A DNA stretch of 20,483 nucleotides from JAJYZP01 sp049964535 (GCA_049964535.1 JBMFXG010000023.1:1-20483); one strand, 5' to 3'; positions 1-7,609 are shown, numbered from the stretch's first letter. Program-made: numbers and translations. Notes: a model not told the origin generated them from the letters alone.

Positions 1-1503
1 CGTTGACCACACGCCTTGATGATCAGCGGAATCAATCAGAACCCTGACCGTGGCGTCCGTCGCCTTCTCGGAGTCGAGAACACGGACTTTGAAGTCTGTG
101 AGGTGAATCTGCGAGAGCTCCGTGAAGTATCTCCCGAGCGCCTGACGAAGCGCACCGTCGAGAGCGGCCACAGGACCATTGCCTTCGGCCGTCGCTATGT
201 GGCGTTCGCCGTTGACGGTGAGCTTGACCGTTGCCTCCGTGGAAGCGAGACCGCCCTCTGAGTAATCGGTCAAGACTCGAAAGGACTCGAGGGTAAAAAA
301 CTCTTGTCTCCAGCCGACGGTATCGCGCAGCAGAAGCTCAAGCGATCCATCTGCCGCCTCGAAGTGATATCCCGAGTGCTCGAGCGATTTCAAGCGTTCA
401 ACGACCTTGACGATCGACTCGGAATCAAGCTCAACGCCGAGCTCCCCCGCTTTAATGGCGATGCTCTGTCTACCGGCCATCTCAGAGACTACAAACTTGG
501 AGCCGTTTCCTACTAGTTCGGGTTCGAGGTGCTCGTAAGCGTCCTTCCTCCGGGCGATGGCAGAGACGTGCAACCCGGCCTTGTGCGCGAACGCAGAGAA
601 TCCGACATAGGGAGCCTGACCAGCGAGAGGGACATTGACGATCTCAGCGAGATGGCGCGAGATCGAAGTCAAGAGGGTGATTCTCTCCCGAGGAATCGTC
701 TCTACGCCCATCTTCAATGTCAGATCTGGCACGACAGTTGAGAGGTTCGTGTTCCCAGTTCGCTCTCCATAACCGTTGACACATCCTTGAACATGGGTCA
801 CGCCCAGAGAGACGGCAGTGAGCGAATTTGCAACGGCACAACCGGAATCGTTGTGAAAATGAACACCCAGTTCACTTGAGAACGCACCCTCTAGCTCCTC
901 GAGCGTGGCTGCGATCTCATGGGGAAGTGTACCTCCGTTAGTATCACAGAGCACCAGCGTGCGTGCGCCACCCTCTTGTGCGGCCTCAAGGATCGAGCGA
1001 GCGAATCTTGGGTTGGCCCGGTAACCGTCGAAGAAGTGCTCCGCATCGAAAAAGACCTCCAATCCATGAGAGGTCAGATACCTCACAGACTCTAACGCCA
1101 TTGCAACGCCCTCATCCAAGGTGGTGCGCAACGCCTCTGTGACGTGGTAGTCCCACGACTTTGCAACGATACAGACCGCATCGGTCCCAGCCGCAACAAG
1201 GGCCTGCAGCGTTGGGTCGTCTTCAGCCCTCGAGTTCGGTCGACGCGTAGACCCAAAGGCAACAAGACGAGCCGTCTCAAGCTTCAACTCCGAAGGTGCC
1301 CTTCGAAAAAACTCTTCATCTTTCGGGTTGGCACCGGGCCATCCCCCTTCGATGTAACTGACACCAAGACGATCTAGTTGCTGTGCAACCTTGAGCTTGT
1401 CCTCAACCGTTAGGGAGATTCCCTCTTGCTGTGAACCATCCCTCAAGGTCGTGTCGTAGATATCGACCGAACCGGGAAGTCGAGGAAGGAGACTACTCGA
1501 CAT
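1..1503 (-). CDS. cimA: (R)-citramalate synthase, 3' end outside window
   Basis: Condenses acetyl-CoA with pyruvate to citramalate, the entry to the threonine-independent isoleucine route. 501 codons are visible with no stop before the left edge; family members are slightly longer, so perhaps 20-30 residues are missing. The N-terminal TIM-barrel motif DTTLRDGSQQEG lies at about residues 17-28, where LeuA would have DTTLRDGEQSPG; HFHND supplies the metal-binding histidines, and GYGERTGNTNLS follows. The C-terminal third looks like the LeuA-type allosteric domain (GNGPVAALDGALRQAL). The ATG at 1503 overlaps the end of ilvE by 11 bp, so the two are probably translationally coupled as the last genes of leuB-ilvE-cimA. 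The family (LeuA-like CimA rather than LeuA or homocitrate synthase) is inferred from the GSQQEG motif and from the separate leuA at 12002. Confidence 0.92.
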   Translation of the reverse strand, partial: MSSSLLPRLPGSVDIYDTTLRDGSQQEGISLTVEDKLKVAQQLDRLGVSYIEGGWPGANPKDEEFFRRAPSELKLETARLVAFGSTRRPNSRAEDDPTLQALVAAGTDAVCIVAKSWDYHVTEALRTTLDEGVAMALESVRYLTSHGLEVFFDAEHFFDGYRANPRFARSILEAAQEGGARTLVLCDTNGGTLPHEIAATLEELEGAFSSELGVHFHNDSGCAVANSLTAVSLGVTHVQGCVNGYGERTGNTNLSTVVPDLTLKMGVETIPRERITLLTSISRHLAEIVNVPLAGQAPYVGFSAFAHKAGLHVSAIARRKDAYEHLEPELVGNGSKFVVSEMAGRQSIAIKAGELGVELDSESIVKVVERLKSLEHSGYHFEAADGSLELLLRDTVGWRQEFFTLESFRVLTDYSEGGLASTEATVKLTVNGERHIATAEGNGPVAALDGALRQALGRYFTELSQIHLTDFKVRVLDSEKATDATVRVLIDSADHQGVWST

Positions 1504-2416
1504 AGTCCAGCCACTCGGGGTGCGTCGAGGACTTACCCTTCACGAGATCGAAGTAAGCAGCCTGCAGCTCCTTCGTGACAGATCCAGGTCTTCCGTCACC
1601 TACCTCGCGATCGTCGACCGACGCCACTGGCACCACTTCAGCAGCGGTTCCAGTCAGAAAGATCTCATCAGCTAAGTACAGATCAGACCGCAAGAGAGTT
1701 CCTTCTTGAACCTCGAAGTCGTGCTCGCGGGCCAGAACCATGATTGCGTCTCTGGTCAATCCATCGAGAGCACCGGCAGAGATCGGAGGGGTAATCACTC
1801 GACGACCTTTAACTATGAAGATATTCTCACCCGTACACTCCGACACGGTTCCTTGCGGCGAGAGCAGAATGCACTCGTCATATCCACTTTTCACCGCTTC
1901 GATCTTTGCCAAGGACGAATTGACATACATTCCCGTACACTTCACAGCCGGGGGTATTGCGTTCGGGTCGTGCCGCTGCCAGGACGAAATCTTGACGCGA
2001 ATACCCTTAGCTAAGCCCTCTTCTCCCAGATACGCACCCCAAGGCCAAGCAGCGATGGCGACGTTCGTCTTTGACAGGAGAGGATTCAAACCCATCTCGC
2101 CATAACCAAGATAGGCAATGGGTCGCAGATAGCACGACTTCAACTTGTTCTCGGTTACGACGGCCTTCGTCGCTGCTCTCAGTTCTTCGCGACTGAAGGG
2201 AATATCCATGAGGAGAATTTTGGCCGACTTGAAAAAACGATCGATATGGTCATTCAGTCTGAAAATCGCTGGCCCACGAGGCGTCTCATACGCCCGGATA
2301 CCCTCAAACACTCCAGATCCATAGTGAAGTCCATGAGTCAACACGTGGATCTTGGCATCGGCCCAGTCCACCATTTTCCCGTCCATCCAGATCCGATCCG
2401 ATTCAGTTATTGCCAT
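1493..2416 (-). CDS. ilvE: branched-chain amino acid aminotransferase
   Basis: PLP enzyme that transfers the amino group from glutamate to the 2-oxo acids of Leu, Ile and Val, the last step of all three pathways. 307 aa, normal for fold-type IV IlvE. The PLP lysine is K159 in PPAVKCTGMYVNS. THGLHYGSGVFEGIRAY (residues 28-43), RPIAYLGYGEMGLNP (98-112) and ECTGENIF (193-200) are family motifs. An upstream in-frame ATG at 2467 would add 17 residues inside leuB; I prefer 2416 because AAGGA lies about 6 bases upstream and family proteins begin close to the IWMDGK segment. It overlaps leuB by 14 bp and cimA by 11 bp, a tight three-gene operon. Confidence 0.94.
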   Translation of the reverse strand: MAITESDRIWMDGKMVDWADAKIHVLTHGLHYGSGVFEGIRAYETPRGPAIFRLNDHIDRFFKSAKILLMDIPFSREELRAATKAVVTENKLKSCYLRPIAYLGYGEMGLNPLLSKTNVAIAAWPWGAYLGEEGLAKGIRVKISSWQRHDPNAIPPAVKCTGMYVNSSLAKIEAVKSGYDECILLSPQGTVSECTGENIFIVKGRRVITPPISAGALDGLTRDAIMVLAREHDFEVQEGTLLRSDLYLADEIFLTGTAAEVVPVASVDDREVGDGRPGSVTKELQAAYFDLVKGKSSTHPEWLDYVE

Positions 2417-3434
2417 GACGTATCCTTTCTGCGACCCAGTCGCCGATATCTTGCGTTGAAAGTCCAATCGGCGGAGCAGGCTGTAGTGCCGCTTCGATAC
2501 GACTAGCCGCCTCTTGCTCTCCGAGAAAATTGAGCATGAGCGCCGCCGACAAAATTGCCGCTGTTGGGTTTGCCCGCCCCGTCCCTACGATGTCGTGAGC
2601 CGCTCCATGCACCGGTTCAAAGAGCGAAGGCCCCGTTCGCTCTGGGTTGAGGTTGCCCGAAGCGGCTAACCCAATTCCACCAGATATGGCCCCACAGAGA
2701 TCGGTTAAAATATCCCCGAAGAGGTTGTCCGTCACGATGACGTCGTAGCGTTCTGGTGCCTCAACGAGATAGATACACGCAGCGTCAACGTGATTGTAAG
2801 CGGTCTCAACATCGGGATACTCCTCTGCAACGCTGTCGAAGGTGCGCTGCCAAAGATCGCCTGAGAAGGTCAAGACGTTCGTCTTATGTACCAAGGTCAG
2901 GTGACGAGCCTTTCGAGACCTCGCTAGATCAAATGCGTAGCGGATCGTACGTTCGACACCGAAACGAGTATTCACCGACCCTTGTGTAGCCACCTCGTGA
3001 GGCGTACCCCGACGCAGAATACCTCCTTCTCCGGCATAGCTTCCTTCAGTATTTTCTCTCACGACCACCATGTCGACGGCTTTGCCAACGTAACCACTTT
3101 CCGGTGATGGCGAGCGAAACGGTCGATGATTGATATAGAGATCCAGCTCGAATCTCAATTTCAGGAGAAGACCTCGCTCCAAGATTCCAGATGGCACATC
3201 GGTAGAGCCAATCGCTGGTCCTATGGCTCCGAGCAGAACGGCATCGAGCTTCCGAATCGAATCGAGATCACTTTCAGGTAACACATCCCCGGTACGGAGG
3301 TACCTCGAAGCACCGAGATCGAAGAAGGTCGTTGCAACATCGACGCCAGAGGCTTCCACCGCCTTTAGGGCCTCTTGGGTTACCTCCGGACCGATCCCGT
3401 CACCTCCAATTACCCCGAGTGAATACGTCACCAT
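2403..3434 (-). CDS. leuB: 3-isopropylmalate dehydrogenase
   Basis: NAD-dependent oxidation and decarboxylation of 3-isopropylmalate to 2-oxoisocaproate; in the citramalate route the same enzyme acts on 3-methylmalate to give 2-oxobutanoate. 343 aa, usual length. GGDGIGPE at 10-17, substrate arginines R94, R104 and R126, catalytic K184 in LVHKTNVLTF, metal aspartates D217, D241 and D245, and the NAD-binding segment EPVHGAAHDI at 273-282. The VVRENTEGSYAGEGG segment (124-138) matches the actinobacterial LeuB type rather than the enterobacterial VRELTGGIYFG. First gene of leuB-ilvE-cimA; GAGAGAGGA stands just upstream of the ATG. Because the operon contains cimA and not leuA, LeuB here may serve isoleucine at least as much as leucine (inference). 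Confidence 0.94.
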   Translation of the reverse strand: MVTYSLGVIGGDGIGPEVTQEALKAVEASGVDVATTFFDLGASRYLRTGDVLPESDLDSIRKLDAVLLGAIGPAIGSTDVPSGILERGLLLKLRFELDLYINHRPFRSPSPESGYVGKAVDMVVVRENTEGSYAGEGGILRRGTPHEVATQGSVNTRFGVERTIRYAFDLARSRKARHLTLVHKTNVLTFSGDLWQRTFDSVAEEYPDVETAYNHVDAACIYLVEAPERYDVIVTDNLFGDILTDLCGAISGGIGLAASGNLNPERTGPSLFEPVHGAAHDIVGTGRANPTAAILSAALMLNFLGEQEAASRIEAALQPAPPIGLSTQDIGDWVAERIRHGNN

Positions 3435-3495
3435 CGATCCTCTCTCTCAAAATATGACCGAACCAACATTCGCTCATCGATCACAGGCCTAGAAA

Positions 3496-3526
3496 CAAAA
3501 AGACCGCCCACAGCGTGGCCGGTCTT
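3496..3526 (-). terminator. intrinsic terminator in leuB leader (probable attenuator)
   Basis: On the minus strand AAGACCG-G-CCAC, loop GCT, GTGG-G-CGGTCTT, followed by TTTTTG. Seven plus four base pairs separated by one G-G mismatch, then a run of U. It sits between the candidate leader peptide and the leuB ATG about 60 bases on, and no upstream gene on this strand needs termination, so an attenuator role is the simplest reading. Confidence 0.75.
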
Positions 3527-3527
3527 A

Positions 3528-3554
3528 AACTCACACCGAAACTCGGTGTGAGTT
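3528..3554 (-). promoter_or_regulatory. perfect 12-bp hairpin in leuB leader
   Basis: AACTCACACCGA and TCGGTGTGAGTT form a perfect 12-bp stem with a 3-nt loop. It starts inside the stop codon of the candidate leader peptide and ends one base before the terminator stem. In classical attenuation this would be the pause (1:2) hairpin. It could instead be a protein operator, since the inverted repeat is equally perfect as DNA. Confidence 0.7.
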
Positions 3555-3600
3555 AGAAAATAATCTGAAAAGTGATAGCTTCGACGGTACCCTGGTCCAT
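3553..3600 (-). CDS. candidate Ile-type leader peptide MDQGTVEAITFQIIF
   Basis: Fifteen codons from ATG at 3600 to TAA at 3555-3553, reading MDQGTVEAITFQIIF. Three Ile codons and one Val codon occur, with ATT ATT TTC TAA at the end, so a ribosome waiting for Ile-tRNA would cover the 5' arm of the following hairpin. There is no Shine-Dalgarno, but a -10 box (TAGAGT, 3610-3615) ends 9 bases before the ATG, so the message would be leaderless or nearly so. Role inferred from position, codon content and the downstream hairpin plus terminator; the Ile content is suggestive, not extreme. Confidence 0.55.
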   Translation of the reverse strand: MDQGTVEAITFQIIF

Positions 3601-3609
3601 GTGCGACAC

Positions 3610-3638
3610 ACTCTAGCCGCACCGAAGAGAGATTGCAA
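3610..3638 (-). promoter_or_regulatory. promoter of leuB-ilvE-cimA leader
   Basis: TTGCAA (3633-3638), 17-base spacer, TAGAGT (3610-3615) on the minus strand. Start of transcription would fall at about 3602-3604, at the leader ATG. Good match to a vegetative sigma promoter by spacing and hexamers. Confidence 0.55.
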
Positions 3639-3747
3639 ACCGCTCTACCGAGAAGATGCAAAGTGCGTAGAGATCGCTACGCCAGCGCCGGCCAGCGAGA
3701 GCACTGCCCTTAGGCACGGCGCCGTGTCCACTAAAGATGCATCGGGG

Positions 3748-3753
3748 TACTCT
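3748..3753 (+). promoter_or_regulatory. -10 box of greA, likely leaderless start
   Basis: TACTCT ends 7 bases before the greA ATG and no Shine-Dalgarno is visible in TATAGCGC before it. A weak TGTCCA at 3725-3730 has the right 17-base spacing. This suggests transcription starts at the greA start codon. Confidence 0.4.
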
Positions 3754-3760
3754 ATAGCGC

Positions 3761-4234
3761 ATGAGTAACGAGACCACCCTTTCCCGCCAAGCATACGATC
3801 GACTCGTCCAAGAGCTTGAAGATCTCACAACTCGAGGCCGCATCGAGGTAGCAGCCACCATCGAAGCTGCGAGGGCTCTCGGCGACCTCAAAGAGAACGG
3901 AGACTATCACGCCGCGAAAGACACCCAAGGCAAGATGGAAGCCCGCATTCGACAGCTTCAGGCGCTTCTCTCCGACGCGGTGATCATCGATGACGAAGCG
4001 TTAAGCACAGAGAGCGTAGCACAAGGTCTCATCGTAGCCCTCAAGTACGTCGGCGATGACGAAGTCATGGAGTACTTCGTCGGATCCATTGAGGAGAAGC
4101 GAGACGGAGTCGATGTTCTCTCCCCTACCTCGCCACTCGGTCAAAGCCTCATCGGAGCGCACGTCGGCGACCTCGTTGCCTACGACGCACCGGGAGGTCG
4201 CCTCCAAGTCGAAATTATCGAAATACGATCGTGA
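3761..4234 (+). CDS. greA: transcription elongation factor GreA
   Basis: Enters the RNA polymerase secondary channel and stimulates cleavage of backtracked RNA. 157 aa, standard length. The N-terminal half (about 1-78) is the antiparallel coiled coil with the acidic tip GDLKENGDYHAAKD at 41-54 (D42 and E45 correspond to the catalytic tip acids); the C-terminal half is the FKBP-like domain with YFVGSIEE, SPLGQSLIGAHVGD and a final EIIEI strand. Divergent from the leuB operon across 326 bp. The GTG of a small ORF overlaps its stop codon (GTGA), and leuC follows with no terminator visible, so greA and leuCD may share a transcript. Confidence 0.95.
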   Translation: MSNETTLSRQAYDRLVQELEDLTTRGRIEVAATIEAARALGDLKENGDYHAAKDTQGKMEARIRQLQALLSDAVIIDDEALSTESVAQGLIVALKYVGDDEVMEYFVGSIEEKRDGVDVLSPTSPLGQSLIGAHVGDLVAYDAPGGRLQVEIIEIRS

Positions 4235-4401
4235 CGTTCCTCAGCCCGAGCCCCGCGAGATCCTCCGATACGGTCAAAGATCGAACTACTTCCCAGTTCG
4301 CTGCGGCTCTGCTGCTCGCAGATCTCACTCAAATACCTGCCGCCGACTTTCAAGTGGAGGATCGATGCGGCAGAGGTAACGGGAAGCTGCCTCTAACTTA
4401 A
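4231..4401 (+). CDS. candidate small ORF between greA and leuC
   Basis: Not recognised. 56 codons from GTG at 4231, overlapping the greA stop as GTGA, to TAA at 4399-4401. The product begins with a Ser/Thr-rich stretch (MTFLSPSPARSSDTVKDR), then has AAALLLADLTQIPAADF and a basic Gly-rich tail. No Shine-Dalgarno, so it would rely on coupling to greA. Third-position base use is not clearly different from neighbours. Leu codons CTG CTG CTC lie at 4309-4317, and alternative hairpins follow (4337-4373 against 4369-4391), so it could also act as a leader ORF for leuC. It may equally be a chance open frame. Confidence 0.33.
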   Translation: MTFLSPSPARSSDTVKDRTTSQFAAALLLADLTQIPAADFQVEDRCGRGNGKLPLT

Positions 4402-4411
4402 GAATCCGCAC

Positions 4412-4426
4412 AGCTACTACGTAGCT
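4412..4426 (+). promoter_or_regulatory. short inverted repeat upstream of leuC RBS
   Basis: AGCTAC-TAC-GTAGCT, a perfect 6-bp stem with a 3-nt loop, ending 11 bases before the AGAGGAG ribosome binding site of leuC (4438-4444). No U-run follows, so it is not a terminator. It could be a small operator or a structural element; function unknown. Confidence 0.3.
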
Positions 4427-4450
4427 CGCAACCCTTTAGAGGAGTACATG

Positions 4451-5848
4451 ATGGGAAAAACTCTTTCAGAGAAGGTCTGGGACGATCACGTCGTCGTGTC
4501 ACGGGACGGCGAGCCCAACCTCCTCTATATCGATCTACACCTCATCCATGAGGTGACCTCTCCTCAAGCCTTCGACGGACTACGTATGGCAGGGAGAACC
4601 GTTCGACGGCCTGACCTCACGCTTGCGACGGCGGATCACAACGTTCCAACCCAAGACATCTTCGCACCACTACAAGATCCGATCTCAGCCAAGCAACTAG
4701 AAGCGCTAGCAGCGAACTGCGCTGAGTTCGATATCACCTTGTACCCTTTGGGCTCACCAAATCAGGGGATTGTTCACGTAATTGGGCCAGAGCAAGGCAT
4801 CACTCTTCCAGGGATGACCATCGTGTGCGGTGACTCCCATACCGCCACGCATGGGGCTTTCGGAGCACTTGCGTTCGGCATCGGCACCTCTGAGGTAGAA
4901 CACGTCCTCGCGACCCAGACCCTTCCTCAATCTCGCCCAAAGACATTGGCAATTACGATCGATGGCCAGCTTCCGATCGGCGTCACAGCGAAAGACGTCA
5001 TCTTGGCGATCATTGGCAAAATCGGAACTGGCGGTGGCATTGGATACGTTATTGAGTATCGAGGCGAGGTCATCCGCAACCTCTCCATGGAAGGACGGAT
5101 GACGATCTGTAACATGTCGATTGAAGCCGGTGCGCGCGCGGGCATGATCGCTCCAGACGAAACCACATTTTCCTACCTCGAGGGACGTACCCACGCGCCG
5201 AAGGGCTCCGTCTTCGATGAGGCCGTTGCGTACTGGCAGACCCTCCGAAGCGATGCCGATGCTCGATTCGACCACGAGGTCAACATCTCAGGATCTGAGC
5301 TTACGCCGCACGTCTCATGGGGCACTAACCCTGCACAGGTGGCCTCGATCGATGGATCTATCCCCGATCCTGAAAGTTTCACCGAACCAGACGCAGTTGA
5401 ATCAGCTCGTCGAGCCCTTACCTATATGGGCCTCAGGCCGGGTACCCCGATCCGAGAGATACCGATCAATACCGTTTTTCTCGGTTCTTGCACAAACTCA
5501 CGCATTGAAGATCTGCGGCTGGCTGCCTCGATAGTTGACGGCAAAAAGATCGCTCCGGGGGTGCGAGGACTCGTCGTTCCAGGTTCACAACGAGTCAAGG
5601 CTCAAGCAGAGCAGGAAGGGCTCGACGTCATCTTTACCTCAGCTGGCTTCGAATGGAGAGAGGCCGGCTGCTCTATGTGCCTTGGCATGAATCCCGACCA
5701 GTTATCGGTCGGAGAGCGTAGTGCCTCCACATCGAATCGCAACTTTGAGGGTCGCCAAGGAAAAGGTGGGCGAACCCATCTCGTCTCGCCAGCGATAGCT
5801 GCTGCGACCGCCATCGCAGGACATTTTGCTACACCGACCGACATCTAG
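4451..5848 (+). CDS. leuC: 3-isopropylmalate dehydratase large subunit
   Basis: Large, [4Fe-4S]-bearing subunit of isopropylmalate isomerase; with LeuD it moves the hydroxyl of 2-isopropylmalate to give 3-isopropylmalate, and it also isomerises citramalate through citraconate. 465 aa. Cluster cysteines are C347 in FLGSCTNSRIEDLR and C407 and C410 in GCSMCLGMNPDQL, at the positions usual for LeuC. Aconitase-family motifs CGDSHTATHGAFG (127-139) and EAGARAGMIAPDE (225-237) are present. Two ATG codons are adjacent; I choose 4451 because AGAGGAG ends 6 bases before it, against 3 for 4448, and family proteins start MGKTL. leuD follows after 28 bp. Confidence 0.96.
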   Translation: MGKTLSEKVWDDHVVVSRDGEPNLLYIDLHLIHEVTSPQAFDGLRMAGRTVRRPDLTLATADHNVPTQDIFAPLQDPISAKQLEALAANCAEFDITLYPLGSPNQGIVHVIGPEQGITLPGMTIVCGDSHTATHGAFGALAFGIGTSEVEHVLATQTLPQSRPKTLAITIDGQLPIGVTAKDVILAIIGKIGTGGGIGYVIEYRGEVIRNLSMEGRMTICNMSIEAGARAGMIAPDETTFSYLEGRTHAPKGSVFDEAVAYWQTLRSDADARFDHEVNISGSELTPHVSWGTNPAQVASIDGSIPDPESFTEPDAVESARRALTYMGLRPGTPIREIPINTVFLGSCTNSRIEDLRLAASIVDGKKIAPGVRGLVVPGSQRVKAQAEQEGLDVIFTSAGFEWREAGCSMCLGMNPDQLSVGERSASTSNRNFEGRQGKGGRTHLVSPAIAAATAIAGHFATPTDI

Positions 5849-5876
5849 TTCAACCCGATAGAGGAGCCTTCTCGTC

Positions 5877-6479
5877 ATGAAACCCACAACCATCATCCGC
5901 GCTAGTGGTGTTCCACTGCGTCGTTCCGATGTCGATACAGATCAGATCATCCCCAGCGAATGGCTCAAGCGGGTCGAGCGAACCGGTTTTGGAGCCGGGC
6001 TCTTCTCCGAGTGGAGAGAGAACCCTTCCTTCGTCTTGAACGACGAGCGCTACCGTGGAGCAAAGATTCTCGTCGCCGGTGCGAATTTTGGCGTTGGGTC
6101 CTCAAGAGAGCACGCCGTCTGGGCACTCCAGGACTACGGCTTTGAGGCCGTTGTATCCGCACGCTTCGGAGACATCTTCCGAAGCAACTGCACGAAAGTT
6201 GGTATCGTACCGGTCATGATCGACGAGTCTTGCGTCGAGGCGTTACAGACCTTGATAGAGAGCTCCCCTGGCAGCGAGATCACCATCGATCTCTTCGAAC
6301 TGACCATTCACGCCGAGAGCGGAGACCGCTCCGTGACAGCGTCGTTCCCGCTCGACACCTTTACCCAGGAGCGATTCATCCAGGGCCTCGACGATATTGC
6401 TCTCACGCTTCGTTACGAGGCGAATATCACCTCCTTCGAGCAAACGCGAGCTAGCTGGCTCCCAACAACGCGGCTTTAG
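5877..6479 (+). CDS. leuD: 3-isopropylmalate dehydratase small subunit
   Basis: Small 'swivel' subunit partnering LeuC. 200 aa, normal length. DVDTDQIIPSEWLKRVERTGFG (19-40), the conserved GANFGVGSSREHAVWAL near 68-84, and SARFGDIFRSNCTKVGIVP identify it. GAGGAG at 5861-5866 gives a good ribosome binding site 10 bases before the ATG. Its last 29 bp overlap the end of the convergent EamA permease gene, so the two transcripts would be complementary at their 3' ends; I see no terminator between them. Confidence 0.95.
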   Translation: MKPTTIIRASGVPLRRSDVDTDQIIPSEWLKRVERTGFGAGLFSEWRENPSFVLNDERYRGAKILVAGANFGVGSSREHAVWALQDYGFEAVVSARFGDIFRSNCTKVGIVPVMIDESCVEALQTLIESSPGSEITIDLFELTIHAESGDRSVTASFPLDTFTQERFIQGLDDIALTLRYEANITSFEQTRASWLPTTRL

Positions 6480-7380
6480 CTCGGCGCACATAAGCGTGCA
6501 TCGCAGGTCCGAGACCGACGATCACGACTCCAAGAACTATCACGATTGATCCAGCCACAAAGGTGAGGCCGAGCGGTTCGCCAAGCACAACTGCTCCCTC
6601 GAATACAGAGATGATGGCGATGAGATAGGTCACTGAAGATGAAAGCGTGGCGCTCGCAGTAGCGACCAGCTTGAGCATCAAAAGTGCGGTCAAACCGGTA
6701 TTGAAAATCCCCAAAACGCACGCAATAAGAAAGGCATCGAGCGGTACGTGAGCAGATCGCCCGATGACACCGGGGTCTAGCCCCAAACACAGTATCGAAG
6801 CAACCACGAGCTGAACTGCAATGAGCTGGAGAGAGGTCAAGCCAAGTTGCAGCAGATACCGCTTTTGTACAATGATGCCGAGACCATAGGAGGCGGCAGC
6901 CACGATAATTCCTACGGTTGCAGTGGCCCCAGTGTGTCCAACTCCATACCAAGGATGAAAGACCAGGACGGCTCCGGTGAGGCCAACAACGATGCCCACC
7001 CAAGTCGATCGCCCCAGAGCACGGCCCCGAAAAAAGAGCGGGCTCAGAAGTGCAGTGAAGATTGGCGTTAGAGTGTTCAACATCCCAGCTAGCGAAGCTG
7101 CGACGGAGGTCTCTCCCCAGGTGATCAAGAGATATGGAGCAACGAAGGAGACGAGGCTCGAGAGGATAAGCACCACCAGCACCCGTGGCCTCAAGCTTGT
7201 GATAAATCGACGACGCTCTGAGCGAAGGGCGAGTGCAGATGTCACGATCGCAGCGGCAAAGACGCGGTACGTAACGAGATCGAGAGCGGAAAGGTGCGCA
7301 ACCGCAACCTTGATCAACGTGTAGGAACTACCCCACATCACTCCGAGAGCTACAAAGAGCACAAGAGCACGTCGACTCAC
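6451..7380 (-). CDS. EamA/DMT-family membrane transporter
   Basis: About 309 aa, hydrophobic throughout with roughly ten membrane segments in two EamA repeats. The first opens LVLFVALGVMWGSSYTLIKV, the typical DMT start; the second begins near TVGIIVAAASYGLGIIVQKR. The tail GPAMHAYVRRAKAALLGAS is short and basic. Substrate unknown; many DMT members export amino acids or other metabolites, but nothing here shows which. Two GTG starts are possible. I prefer 7380: it has GGAG 9 bases upstream and overlaps the stop of the small ORF at 7377-7556 as GTGA. The alternative, 7398, adds six residues. Convergent with leuD and overlapping it by 29 bp. Confidence 0.85.
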   Translation of the reverse strand: MSRRALVLFVALGVMWGSSYTLIKVAVAHLSALDLVTYRVFAAAIVTSALALRSERRRFITSLRPRVLVVLILSSLVSFVAPYLLITWGETSVAASLAGMLNTLTPIFTALLSPLFFRGRALGRSTWVGIVVGLTGAVLVFHPWYGVGHTGATATVGIIVAAASYGLGIIVQKRYLLQLGLTSLQLIAVQLVVASILCLGLDPGVIGRSAHVPLDAFLIACVLGIFNTGLTALLMLKLVATASATLSSSVTYLIAIISVFEGAVVLGEPLGLTFVAGSIVIVLGVVIVGLGPAMHAYVRRAKAALLGAS

Positions 7381-7556
7381 CTCAAACCACTCCGACACCT
7401 GCCGAGCTGAGACCTCTTGATCTTGTGCACTACCGTGAGTTTCCCCTCGTCAGAGGTACGACGAACTACTTGCCACTGCGGAGAACCCACAGATGGAACG
7501 CCACGTAATTCTAAGATGCCATCGGCACCGCCACAACACTCTATCGAAGTACCCAC
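7377..7556 (-). CDS. candidate small ORF between serC and the EamA gene
   Basis: Not recognised. The frame is open from 7634 to the TGA at 7379-7377; the only usual start codon is GTG at 7556, giving 59 aa. The sequence has no low-complexity look and contains GGADGILELRGVPSVGSP and QWQVVRRTSDEGKLTVVHK, like a small folded beta-rich protein. Its stop overlaps the preferred GTG of the EamA gene as GTGA, which argues that it is translated. Against it: no clear Shine-Dalgarno, and codon use (TTA twice, TGT, many T-ending codons) is less C/G-ended than in neighbouring genes. The open frame upstream of the GTG (26 codons, CEEDQPRCVGEI) also looks protein-like, so an atypical start or a lost N-terminus is possible. 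Confidence 0.42.
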   Translation of the reverse strand: MGTSIECCGGADGILELRGVPSVGSPQWQVVRRTSDEGKLTVVHKIKRSQLGRCRSGLR

Positions 7557-7609
7557 AATCTCACCGACGCAGCGAGGTTGGTCTTCTTCACAGAGAAGTG
7601 TGTTTCGTC

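Noticed and set aside
3585..3593. AGGGTACCG on the minus strand, resembling part of a T-box motif before leuB
   Set aside because: The full T-box core (AGGGTGGTACCGCG) is not present, there is no specifier stem, and the bases fall inside a coherent leader ORF. The downstream terminator has no matching antiterminator of the T-box type.
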